A stretch of DNA of 7,526 nt, taken from an uncultured Lentisphaeria bacterium. GTDB lineage: Bacteria > Verrucomicrobiota > Lentisphaeria > Victivallales > Victivallaceae. The translations under genes and the position numbers were made by a program. Numbering within the stretch: position 1 is the stretch's first letter; each line of letters starts with the position of its first letter. A model generated the notes under the pieces. The model was not told the origin of the DNA and searched no databases. It saw nothing but the letters and a program-made list of their open reading frames with translations. Location of the stretch: positions 1 to 7,526 of the forward strand of contig CAIJKT010000511.1 in the NCBI GenBank assembly GCA_903821255.1, read 5' to 3'. Positions 1 through 6,918 of the stretch are shown here, in pieces.

Positions 1-2817
1 CATGATCCTGTTATCAGGATATTGATCATTGCCGCGCTGATTGCAATCTGCACCGGCGAATTCATTGAAGGTTCCGGTATTGTTGCCGCCGTGCTGCTGG
101 CGACTCTGCTGGCGTTCTTGAATGAATTCCGTGCCGAAAAAGAGTTCGATATTTTAAATCAAGTCAACGACGACATTCCGATTAAGACCATTCGCGAACG
201 GCAGTTTTCCACGGTTCCGCGCAAAGAACTGGTGGTGGATGACGTGATATTTATTGAGCTTGGAGAAGAATTTCCTGCTGACGGTGAAATACTGGAAGCG
301 GTAAATATGCAGGTCGACCAGTCCAGACTCACCGGTGAATCCGAACCGGTAGTAAAAGCTGCATCAGGCAGTCCGGAATCCGCCGGAATTGAAGAATCTG
401 TTTACCCGTCAAACTACGTTCTTCGCGGCACCCTGGCGGTGGACGGGCATGCATATATCAGGATAACCGCAGTCGGCGTTAAAACCGAGATCGGCTGCGC
501 CGCGCAGGCGGCTTCCGAGCAGGTCAAGGATGAGACCCCGTTGAACCGGCAGCTTGAAAAGCTCGGCAAGGTCATCAGCGTGCTCGGCTTCGGGGTTTCG
601 GCGATTACATTCTCCGCTCTGATTGTCAGAAGCGTTTTCAAAGGGGACATTACCCAGACTGCCGGGCAATGGGCTGTGGCCGGCCTACTCCTTACAGGCA
701 TGCTTGTCGCCATGATCAAGGTCTGGCTGCCAGTTGTGTATAACGGAATTGAATTGCTGAAAGGCAGGGCTGAACAGCCGGGATGGCTGCGTAAAGAAGG
801 CATCAACACCTGGCTGGCGGTGCTCGTAATCAGCCTGCTGCTGACTTCCGGCGGATTGACGGTGCTTTTTTTTACCGGACAACTGCCGGCGGATATCAAT
901 AACTGGCTGTCGCCGTCCGCGGTGCCGAAATTCATCAGCTTCTTTATGATTGCCGTAACTCTGATTGTGGTCGCGGTGCCGGAAGGACTGGCAATGAGTG
1001 TTACACTCAGTCTGGCCTACAGCATGCGCCGCATGACTGCCGCCAACAACCTCGTCCGCAAAATGCATGCCTGCGAAACTATCGGCGCTGCAACGGTTAT
1101 CTGCACCGACAAGACCGGCACTCTGACCATGAACCAGATGCGAGTTCAGAAAGCTGATTTTCCAGCACTTAACGGCAGAACGATGGAAGAGGCGCGGAAT
1201 GAACCAGTCGGCAGAATGATTGCCGAGGCGATTGCGGCGAATTCCACCGCCAATCTGTCTTCAGTCAAGCCCGGCGAACCGGAGCCGATCGGCAATCCCA
1301 CTGAAGGCGCGCTGCTGTTGTGGCTGAATGCCTGCAAGCAGGACTATGAGCTTATCCGCGAGGGATTCAAAATTTCCTGTCAGTGGACATTTTCCACTGA
1401 AAAGAAATTCATGGGCACCAAAGGAATTTCAGCGGTAACCGGCGAAACCGTGCTGTACGTCAAAGGTGCGCCGGAAATCATTCTGGAGCGCTGCACTTCA
1501 ATCAAAGAGCATGACGGCAATAAAGATTTGACTGCCGGCGGCCGCGAACAATTACTGTTGCGATTAAAGGAATATCAGGCTAAAGGCATGCGGACGCTGG
1601 GTATTGCCTGCCTGGAGGCAGTTAAGGAACACGATAACCTTGAGAATATTGCTGTTGACATGACCTGGATGGGGTTTGTCGTAATCGCCGATCCTGTTCG
1701 TCCTGAGGTCCCACCGGCAATTATCGCTTGCCGCAAAGCCGGAATCTTGGTCAAAATGGTCACCGGCGATAATCCGGAAACAGCCAAAGAGATCGGCCGG
1801 CAGATCGGCTTGTGGGATGATCAGGACGCCGAAGGCAGAATCATCACCGGCAGGGAATTCATGGCGATGCCGGAAAAGGAGGCAATTGCCGTCTCGTCTC
1901 GCCTCCTGATCATTGCCCGTGCCCGCCCTGCGGATAAACTGAAGCTGGTTAAATCACTGAAAGCCTCCGGCCAGATAGTTGCCGTTACCGGTGACGGCGC
2001 CAATGACGCCCCTGCCCTCAACTATGCCGACGTCGGCATCGCCATGGGAAAAACCGGGACTGCCGTGGCCAAGGAAGCCAGCGCGATTATTCTGCTGGAT
2101 GATTCTTTCAGCAGCATTGTCAACGCTGTCATGTGGGGCCGTTCGCTATACCAGAATATTCAGCGCTTCATCCTGTTCCAACTGACCATTAATGTAGCGG
2201 CACTGGTTATCGCCATGCTCGGACCGTTTATCGGGGTTGAACTGCCGCTGACGGTGATTCAGATGCTGTGGGTTAATCTGATTATGGACACTTTCGCCGC
2301 GCTGGCACTGTCCACCGAACCGCCGCATCCGGAAGTGATGGAACGGCTGCCCAGAAAAAGCGGCGACTTCATTGTGACTCCAGTCATGACCGGGTTGATC
2401 CTGAAAACTGCCGCGGCGTTTCTGGCTGTCTTTATCGGCATGCTGATCGTCATGAGACATAATACTGCCGCTGGCGAAGACCTGCTCAGTCCGCGCGAAC
2501 TGTCGATCTTCTTCAGCGTTTTTGTGATAATGCAATTCTGGAACCTGTTCAATGCCCGCTGTCTCGGTTCAGCCCGTTCAGCGTTCAGCGGCCTGACAAA
2601 TAATAAAACATTCCTGCTGATCGCCGCGATAATATTTGTCGGACAGGTGCTGGTCATTCAATTCGGCGGCAAAGTATTCCGGGCAGTCCCGCTTAAGCTT
2701 TCCGACTGGATATTGATTACGCTTGCCACTTCCATCGTCCTCTGGGCGGGAGAAATTTTCCGTTTCTTTAAGCGGCGCAAAACAGCCGGAACAGCACGGG
2801 AAACAGCCGGACTATAA
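1..2817 (+). CDS. P-type Ca2+-transporting ATPase, PMCA-like (type IIB), 5'-truncated by window edge
   Basis: Inner-membrane pump that uses ATP to export Ca2+ from the cytoplasm. The frame is open from base 1, whose first codons read HDPVIRIL, the usual start of M1. The TTG at 22 is therefore internal and only a cytosolic N-terminus of perhaps 50 residues is missing. Counting codons from base 1: M1 1-24, M2 26-43, actuator loop TGES 111-114, M3 about 191-213, M4 with PEGL 327-330, phosphorylated Asp370 in DKTGTLT, KGAPE 488-492 in the nucleotide domain, hinge TGDGAND 663-669, and M5-M10 to the C-terminus. Ca2+-site residues Glu328 (M4), Asn759 and Asp763 (M6) are present. M5 has Asn731 where SERCA has its site-I Glu region, which fits the single-site PMCA type. 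An unusual stretch with two extra hydrophobic segments (about 214-300) lies between M3 and M4. There is no long C-terminal calmodulin-type tail. The class is secure; Ca2+ specificity is inferred from family. Confidence 0.93.
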   Translation, partial: HDPVIRILIIAALIAICTGEFIEGSGIVAAVLLATLLAFLNEFRAEKEFDILNQVNDDIPIKTIRERQFSTVPRKELVVDDVIFIELGEEFPADGEILEAVNMQVDQSRLTGESEPVVKAASGSPESAGIEESVYPSNYVLRGTLAVDGHAYIRITAVGVKTEIGCAAQAASEQVKDETPLNRQLEKLGKVISVLGFGVSAITFSALIVRSVFKGDITQTAGQWAVAGLLLTGMLVAMIKVWLPVVYNGIELLKGRAEQPGWLRKEGINTWLAVLVISLLLTSGGLTVLFFTGQLPADINNWLSPSAVPKFISFFMIAVTLIVVAVPEGLAMSVTLSLAYSMRRMTAANNLVRKMHACETIGAATVICTDKTGTLTMNQMRVQKADFPALNGRTMEEARNEPVGRMIAEAIAANSTANLSSVKPGEPEPIGNPTEGALLLWLNACKQDYELIREGFKISCQWTFSTEKKFMGTKGISAVTGETVLYVKGAPEIILERCTSIKEHDGNKDLTAGGREQLLLRLKEYQAKGMRTLGIACLEAVKEHDNLENIAVDMTWMGFVVIADPVRPEVPPAIIACRKAGILVKMVTGDNPETAKEIGRQIGLWDDQDAEGRIITGREFMAMPEKEAIAVSSRLLIIARARPADKLKLVKSLKASGQIVAVTGDGANDAPALNYADVGIAMGKTGTAVAKEASAIILLDDSFSSIVNAVMWGRSLYQNIQRFILFQLTINVAALVIAMLGPFIGVELPLTVIQMLWVNLIMDTFAALALSTEPPHPEVMERLPRKSGDFIVTPVMTGLILKTAAAFLAVFIGMLIVMRHNTAAGEDLLSPRELSIFFSVFVIMQFWNLFNARCLGSARSAFSGLTNNKTFLLIAAIIFVGQVLVIQFGGKVFRAVPLKLSDWILITLATSIVLWAGEIFRFFKRRKTAGTARETAGL
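2781..2811 (+). repeat. Short direct repeat at the 3' end of the ATPase gene
   Basis: The 10-mer aacagccgga occurs at 2781-2790 and again at 2802-2811, a period of 21 bp (seven codons). It gives the pump's last residues a repeated Thr-Ala-Gly. The repeat lies in the soluble tail after M10 and is probably a neutral local duplication. Confidence 0.5.
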
Positions 2818-3243
2818 ACTGAGAACCTGTTCCTGCTTGAGAATGCTGAGCCCCTGCTCCTTCAGGATGCCGGCGGCTTCTTCGGTATTGTTTAAACGCA
2901 TGATCATTATTGCGTTGTTATGCTTCTTCTCGGGCAGAGAATACATGTAAACAATATCGAAGCCGGAGTCGCTGATGATGTTCATTACTTCAGCGAGGCC
3001 GCCCGGTTTATCCGGAACTTCCACGGCGACCACGGAGGTCAATGCCGTGGAAATATTATTCTCTTTCAGGCATTTCAGCGCCGTATCAAGCTTATCGACG
3101 ATGAGTCGCATTATGCCGAAGTCTGAGGAGTCGGCCAGAGTCAACGCACGGATATTTACATTGGACTGGGCGAGCAATGCGGCGATTTCCCGGATTCTGC
3201 CGGTTCTGTTTTCGAGAAAAATTGAAAGCTGTTTGATAATCAT
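2812..3243 (-). CDS. Tandem ACT-domain protein, probable aromatic amino-acid sensor
   Basis: A 143-residue protein made of two ACT domains and nothing else: about residues 1-68, with the Leu-Glu-Asn-Arg-Thr-Gly-Arg turn typical of ligand-binding ACT domains, and about 70-143, with VPDKPGGLAEV at the equivalent position. ACT domains bind small ligands, usually amino acids, at dimer interfaces. There is no attached enzyme or DNA-binding domain. It is the last gene of the ior-paaK operon: its ATG lies 2 bases after the paaK stop, and its ribosome site agagg (3255-3251) sits inside the end of paaK, 7 bases from the ATG. Stand-alone ACT proteins of this kind are commonly found beside paaK in anaerobes. 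I infer that it senses Phe, Tyr or Trp (or an aryl acid) and modulates the pathway enzymes; ligand and target cannot be read from sequence. Its TAG overlaps the stop region of the convergent ATPase gene. Confidence 0.88.
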   Translation of the reverse strand: MIIKQLSIFLENRTGRIREIAALLAQSNVNIRALTLADSSDFGIMRLIVDKLDTALKCLKENNISTALTSVVAVEVPDKPGGLAEVMNIISDSGFDIVYMYSLPEKKHNNAIMIMRLNNTEEAAGILKEQGLSILKQEQVLSL

Positions 3244-3245
3244 TT

Positions 3246-4553
3246 TTAAGCCTCTATGATAAGATTGCGGTTGTCTATAACTCGTTTGGCCTTGCCTTCC
3301 GACCTGGCGATGCTTCTGGGCTCAACCAGCTTCACCAGCGCCTGAATCCCCAATGTGTTGCGTATTTCGGAAGTGATGGTCTTTTCCAGATGTTCCAGTT
3401 TGCGGATTTCATCCGAGAAAATAGTTTCATTGACTTCGACGTGCACTTCCATGGTATCCAGCATCCCTTTGCGGTCAACCACGATCTGATAATGCGGCTC
3501 AATACCTTCAATGCAAAGCAGCAGTTCTTCGATTTGAGACGGAAAAACGTTAACCCCGCGGATGATCATCATATCATCATTCCTGCCGAACAGCCGGTGT
3601 ATGCGGCGCATAGTTCTGCCACAACGGCATTTTTCCCGCATGAGATAAGTGATGTCTCGCGTCCGGTAGCGAATGACTGGCGTGCCCTCTTTGGTGAGCG
3701 TAGTGATAACAAGTTCGCCTTTTTCGCCATCCGGCAAAGACTCTCCGGTTTCCGGATCAATAATCTCCGGGAAGAAATGATCCTCGAAGAAGTGCAGCCC
3801 GTCGGCCTCGCAGCATTCCGCGGCAACACCGGGACCGATGATTTCAGTCAGCCCGTAAATGTCAAATGCCTTGATGCCGAATTTATTCTGGATGTCCCGG
3901 CGCATTTTGTCGCTCCACGGCTCAGCGCCGAAAAAACCGGCTTTCAAACCCAGTTTACTGATATCAATGCCTTGATCTTTGGCAAACTCGGCCAGATACA
4001 GACAGTATGACGGGGTGCAGGTGAGAACGGTTGTTCCGAAATCCTGCATCAATTGCAATTGTTTTTTTGAATTGCCGCTGGATGCCGGCAGAACTGTGGC
4101 GCCAATACGGTGTGCTCCGTAATGTACACCCATGCCTCCGGTGAACATGCCGTAGCCAAAAGCATTCTGAACGGTATCAGAGCTGTCAACATTGCCCATG
4201 CCTAAAGTCCTGGCCATGACTTCGCCCCAGAGTTCAATGTCGTTGCGGGTATAGGCGTCGACTACCGGTTTGCCGGTGGTGCCGGAAGAGGTATGCACTT
4301 CGACGATTTCCTTCCGGTCCACCGCCAGCAGCCCGTACGGATAAACGTTGCGCATTTCATGCTTGCTGGTAAACGGCAGTTTGGAAATATCCTCAATGCT
4401 GGTAATGTCGTCTGGCGTGATGCCATGCAGATTCATTTTCTCGCGGTAAAACGGAACCCGGTCATATACGCGCCGGATCAACGCTTTAAGGTTTGCGCTC
4501 TGCTCTTTGCGGAGCTGCGGGACTGGCATCTGCTCTTTTTCCGGATTCCACAT
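3246..4553 (-). CDS. paaK: Phenylacetate-CoA ligase (AMP-forming), aryl-acid activating
   Basis: Cytosolic adenylate-forming enzyme that converts phenylacetate or a related arylacetate, ATP and CoA to arylacetyl-CoA, AMP and PPi. At 435 residues it is the normal length of the family. Visible motifs: phosphate loop SSGTTGKP at 89-96, DIYGLTE at 231-237, YRTRD at 296-300 (adenosine-ribose Asp), hinge [11 protein letters not shown] at 323-333, and a C-terminal GKAKR at 420-424 carrying the lysine that acts in adenylation. The N-terminal VPFYREKM segment is also family-typical. The start is supported by aaggag at 4567-4562, 8 bases before the ATG; this site overlaps the iorB stop. The gene follows iorB after 12 bases and precedes the ACT gene by 2. 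Placed with ior, it most likely handles phenylacetate, hydroxyphenylacetate or indoleacetate, not the aerobic paa ring-cleavage pathway, of which no other gene is visible. Exact substrate is unknown. Confidence 0.95.
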   Translation of the reverse strand: MWNPEKEQMPVPQLRKEQSANLKALIRRVYDRVPFYREKMNLHGITPDDITSIEDISKLPFTSKHEMRNVYPYGLLAVDRKEIVEVHTSSGTTGKPVVDAYTRNDIELWGEVMARTLGMGNVDSSDTVQNAFGYGMFTGGMGVHYGAHRIGATVLPASSGNSKKQLQLMQDFGTTVLTCTPSYCLYLAEFAKDQGIDISKLGLKAGFFGAEPWSDKMRRDIQNKFGIKAFDIYGLTEIIGPGVAAECCEADGLHFFEDHFFPEIIDPETGESLPDGEKGELVITTLTKEGTPVIRYRTRDITYLMREKCRCGRTMRRIHRLFGRNDDMMIIRGVNVFPSQIEELLLCIEGIEPHYQIVVDRKGMLDTMEVHVEVNETIFSDEIRKLEHLEKTITSEIRNTLGIQALVKLVEPRSIARSEGKAKRVIDNRNLIIEA

Positions 4554-4561
4554 AATGTCTG

Positions 4562-4567
4562 CTCCTT
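4562..4567 (-). promoter_or_regulatory. Ribosome binding site of paaK overlapping the iorB stop
   Basis: Minus-strand AAGGAG, 8 bases before the paaK ATG. Its first two bases belong to the iorB stop codon (4568-4566), so ribosomes ending iorB finish on the paaK initiation site. This suggests coupled translation and fixes the paaK start. Confidence 0.75.
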
Positions 4568-5141
4568 AATATGACAATAATTGCTTTCCTGCTTCAAAAG
4601 CTTTTATGTTCAATTCTTCAGTACCTGCGGGAACAAGTTCGCGGATGGCTTTGATCCAGGAATTGTCACTGATATCAATCATCTTTGACAGGGCGCCCAA
4701 TAATGCCACATTCAGCACTTTGACATTATTAAGTTCCTTTTTCAATATTTGAGGATCAACAATACAAAGGTTTTTGTAGTTTTTCTTAAGAAACTCCAGC
4801 GTGCCTTCAGGGTACGCAGTCTGATTTGACGGCAGGATTTTCTCATCAAGACAGATAATTGAACCTGCCGGTTTCAGAAATTGCAGCCAGCGCAATGTTT
4901 CGATTTCTTCGAGCGAGAAAAGCACATCGGCTTCACCTTCCGGAATGACCGGGGAATAAACTTTTTTGCCGAAGCGGATATGGCTGAATACGGAACCGCC
5001 GCGCTGGCTCATCCCGTGAATTTCGTTCTTCTTGACATCATGCCCGTCAAACATTGCCGCAAGCGACAGAATATTGCTTGAGAGTACCGTCCCCTGCCCG
5101 CCGACGCCGATCATTAATATATTCGTTATTTTATCCTGCAT
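4566..5141 (-). CDS. iorB: Indolepyruvate:ferredoxin oxidoreductase, beta subunit
   Basis: Small subunit of the arylpyruvate oxidoreductase. It corresponds to the gamma-type (POR_N-independent) domain of 2-oxoacid:ferredoxin oxidoreductases and helps form the CoA/active-site interface with IorA. At 191 residues it has the family's usual length. The N-terminal glycine loop GVGGQG is at 12-17 and the characteristic MSQRGGSV is at 44-51, following EIHG. No cysteine cluster is present, as expected for this subunit. Its ATG shares one base with the iorA TAA (minus strand TAATG), and a ggaga at 5155-5151 lies 9 bases upstream inside the iorA tail, so translation is probably coupled for 1:1 stoichiometry. 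The paaK gene follows after 12 bases. The assignment is firm because of sequence and pairing with iorA; the preferred keto acid is not determinable. Confidence 0.95.
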   Translation of the reverse strand: MQDKITNILMIGVGGQGTVLSSNILSLAAMFDGHDVKKNEIHGMSQRGGSVFSHIRFGKKVYSPVIPEGEADVLFSLEEIETLRWLQFLKPAGSIICLDEKILPSNQTAYPEGTLEFLKKNYKNLCIVDPQILKKELNNVKVLNVALLGALSKMIDISDNSWIKAIRELVPAGTEELNIKAFEAGKQLLSY

Positions 5142-5155
5142 TATATTTTGTCTCC
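5139..5155 (-). promoter_or_regulatory. iorA/iorB stop-start overlap with internal ribosome site
   Basis: On the minus strand the iorA TAA and the iorB ATG overlap as TAATG (5143-5139), and ggaga (5155-5151) precedes it by 9 bases within the iorA coding end. This arrangement commonly lets terminating ribosomes restart, giving balanced amounts of two subunits. Confidence 0.75.
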
Positions 5156-6754
5156 GTCAACCGTTGCCGCTTGTTTCTTTTTACGCTGATTAATCATACA
5201 CGGGCCCTTAATCACCAGCAGTGAAAGTTCGTTGCGCTCAATTAACTCGTTCAACGCTTCCTCCACTTCCGCTTTTTTATATGCGTTGACAATTTTGATG
5301 TTCTCGTCTTTCAGTCCGACCGCCTCGGCCAGCTTGCGATAATCAAGCGTCCAGGTCGGCAATCCGCTGATGGTATTGCCTGTAAGCGGATTCGGCTGCA
5401 TGCCGGTCATCGCGGTCGTGCCGTTGTCCAGCACGATATTCAAGGTATTCCGTTTGTTATACGAAGCGTTTATCAGCCCGGTTATGCCGGAATGGGCAAA
5501 AGTGGAATCGCCGATTACCGCCACCGTTTTTGCTGTTTTCTCTCTGCCCATGGCAATTTCCATGCCCTGCGCCACGGTAATGCTTGCCCCCATATCCACA
5601 CAAGTGTCCATAGCGTGGAAAGGCGGCAGTGCGCCAAGCGCATAACAGCCGATGTCGCCGGAGACAGTTGCTCCAATCCTGCTGAGAATTTCATAAATGG
5701 TCCGGTGAGGACAGCCGGTGCAAAGGCTCGGCGGACGGGACGGCAGCGCGAAAGGCAATGCCGTAGCGGCACTTTGCTTCGCTCCGCCAAACGCCTTGCG
5801 CAGCATGGACGGAGTATATTCACCGGTAACCGGCAATATGTCTTTGCCGCGCGTCTTAATTCCTCTGGCTTTCAAATAGTCTTCGATAAACGGGTCAAGC
5901 TCTTCAATCACAATCACTTCATCGAATTTGGCACAAAACTCATGCAGTTCCTTTGCCGGCAGCGGATAAACCATCCCCAGCTTGAAAACCGGCATCTCCG
6001 GAAAGACTTCCTTTACATAGGTGTAACAGATACCGGCGGTGACAATACCTGTCCCGGCATGACCTTCAGGAAGATTGTCGATCTGGTGCATACCAATCCT
6101 GCCGGCGTTTTTCTCAATTTCAATCAGCCGTTTTTCAACCACGTTATGCCGTTCCCTGGCAAACCCCGGAACCATTACATATTTCCGCAGATTACGGGTG
6201 AATCCGGAAACTGCTTTTTCACGGCGTTCGCCCGGTTCGACCACTGTCATGGAATGCGCGATCCGGGTTACCAGACGCAAAAATACCGGTGTATCGAACT
6301 CTTCGCTGATTTCAAAAGCCTTTATGGTATATTCCTTTACTTCCTGCGAATCAGCCGGTTCCAGCATCGGCAGTTTCGCCGACCTTGCGTAATTGCGGTT
6401 GTCCTGCTCATTCTGCGAGGAATGCATTTCCGGATCATCGGCGGTGACTATGACCAGTCCGCCGTTCACTCCGGTATAGACGGCGGTGAACAGCGGGTCC
6501 GCCGCGACATTCACCCCGACATGTTTCATGGTGACCAGCGCCCTGGCTCCGGCGTAGCTTGCGCCAAGTCCGACTTCAAGGGCCACTTTTTCATTCACGC
6601 TCCATTCGCATTCCACCCCGGCATATTTATGGAGGCTTTCCAGTATTTCGGTTGAAGGAGTTCCCGGATAGCCGGTACCGGCTTTTACTCCGGCTTCCCA
6701 GGCTCCGCGGGCAACTGCTTCGTCGCCTGACATCAACAGTTTATCTTTGCTCAT
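5141..6754 (-). CDS. iorA: Indolepyruvate:ferredoxin oxidoreductase, alpha subunit, short form lacking the C-terminal ferredoxin domain
   Basis: Large, thiamine-diphosphate-binding subunit. The enzyme reversibly oxidises aryl-pyruvates (indolepyruvate, phenylpyruvate, hydroxyphenylpyruvate) with CoA to aryl-acetyl-CoA, CO2 and reduced ferredoxin. The order is an N-terminal pyrimidine-binding domain (GDEA near the start, YPGTPSTEI, NEKVALEVGLGASYAG, MKHVGVN and HSSQNEQD, to about 175), a middle transketolase-C-like domain to about 335, and a ThDP-binding domain with CTGCPHR 345-351, GDIGCYALG, GDS 415-417 and LDNGTTAMTG 442-451. The protein stops at 537, shortly after KGPCMINQ, just where classical IorA continues into a 2x[4Fe-4S] CxxCxxCxxxCP domain. 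That domain is absent, and iorB begins at once, so this is not a frameshift remnant. Similar short forms are, to my recollection, found in gut Bacteroidetes. It is the first operon gene; the ATG at 6754 has AAGG 5 bases and AGGA 13 bases upstream. Confidence 0.95.
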   Translation of the reverse strand: MSKDKLLMSGDEAVARGAWEAGVKAGTGYPGTPSTEILESLHKYAGVECEWSVNEKVALEVGLGASYAGARALVTMKHVGVNVAADPLFTAVYTGVNGGLVIVTADDPEMHSSQNEQDNRNYARSAKLPMLEPADSQEVKEYTIKAFEISEEFDTPVFLRLVTRIAHSMTVVEPGERREKAVSGFTRNLRKYVMVPGFARERHNVVEKRLIEIEKNAGRIGMHQIDNLPEGHAGTGIVTAGICYTYVKEVFPEMPVFKLGMVYPLPAKELHEFCAKFDEVIVIEELDPFIEDYLKARGIKTRGKDILPVTGEYTPSMLRKAFGGAKQSAATALPFALPSRPPSLCTGCPHRTIYEILSRIGATVSGDIGCYALGALPPFHAMDTCVDMGASITVAQGMEIAMGREKTAKTVAVIGDSTFAHSGITGLINASYNKRNTLNIVLDNGTTAMTGMQPNPLTGNTISGLPTWTLDYRKLAEAVGLKDENIKIVNAYKKAEVEEALNELIERNELSLLVIKGPCMINQRKKKQAATVDGDKI

Positions 6755-6845
6755 TACGGCCTTATTTTCCTGTGAGGTTAATTATCAATATAAATCAAGC
6801 TATACAATTTAATACAAATTCGATGAAATCAAAGTGTTGAAACAT

Positions 6846-6859
6846 AAGTTTTAAAGCTT
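6846..6859. repeat. Imperfect 14-bp palindrome, possible operator
   Basis: The bases AAGTTTTAAAGCTT form an inverted repeat with six of seven complementary pairs and one T-G mismatch. It is central in the divergent region, about 60 bases upstream of the hydrolase start. It could be a regulator binding site, but a short AT-rich palindrome can also arise by chance. Confidence 0.25.
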
Positions 6860-6862
6860 CTG

Positions 6863-6890
6863 TTGATTCATGATGTTCAGGGGGTAAATT
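6863..6890 (+). promoter_or_regulatory. Weak candidate sigma-70-type promoter for the hydrolase gene
   Basis: TTGATT (6863-6868) and TAAATT (6885-6890) are separated by 16 bases, each matching four of six consensus positions. Transcription would start around 6897, about 20 bases before the chosen ATG. If the host uses a non-E. coli promoter consensus this call fails. Confidence 0.25.
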
Positions 6891-6905
6891 AGAAGCGCTA
6901 AAAAT

Positions 6906-6909
6906 GGAG
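6906..6909 (+). promoter_or_regulatory. Ribosome binding site deciding the hydrolase start
   Basis: GGAG (6906-6909) lies 9 bases before the ATG at 6919. Four in-frame ATGs are present (6904, 6910, 6919, 6925); only 6919 has a purine-rich site at normal spacing, and this site itself overlaps the first ATG. Confidence 0.6.
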
Positions 6910-6918
6910 ATGCTTTAT

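Larger units (their letters stand above)
6755..6918. other. Divergent intergenic region (iorA operon / hydrolase promoters)
   Basis: About 160 bases between the iorA start on the minus strand and the likely hydrolase start on the plus strand. It must hold the promoter of the ior operon and probably that of the hydrolase. The stretch 6781-6830 is very AT-rich (10 of 50 bases are G or C), unlike the flanking genes. No tRNA, riboswitch, leader peptide or terminator was recognised. For iorA several AT-rich boxes such as TTGTAT (6817-6812) and TATATT (6792-6787) exist, but their 19-base spacing is poor, so no specific promoter is claimed. Confidence 0.6.

Noticed and set aside
22..24. TTG at 22 as the true ATPase start
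   Set aside because: The frame stays open to base 1 and the upstream codons match the start of M1; starting at 22 would cut into the first membrane helix.
414..1068. Antisense open frames of 173 and 127 codons within the ATPase gene
   Set aside because: The plus-strand frame carries all the P-type ATPase motifs; these reverse frames have low-complexity, unfamiliar composition and overlap one another.
2818..2900. Possible terminator hairpin downstream of the ATPase stop
   Set aside because: Only short, poorly paired stems with no following T-run were found, inside the ACT coding sequence.
5492..6655. A 387-codon open frame on the plus strand opposite iorA
   Set aside because: It lies wholly antisense to a clearly recognised gene, its translation has no family resemblance and is rich in His, Arg, Phe and Asn as expected from reading a coding strand backwards, and no ribosome site was evident.
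6904..6912. ATGs at 6904 and 6910 as the hydrolase start
   Set aside because: They are in frame, but lack a good ribosome site at normal distance; GGAG at 6906-6909 fits the ATG at 6919.
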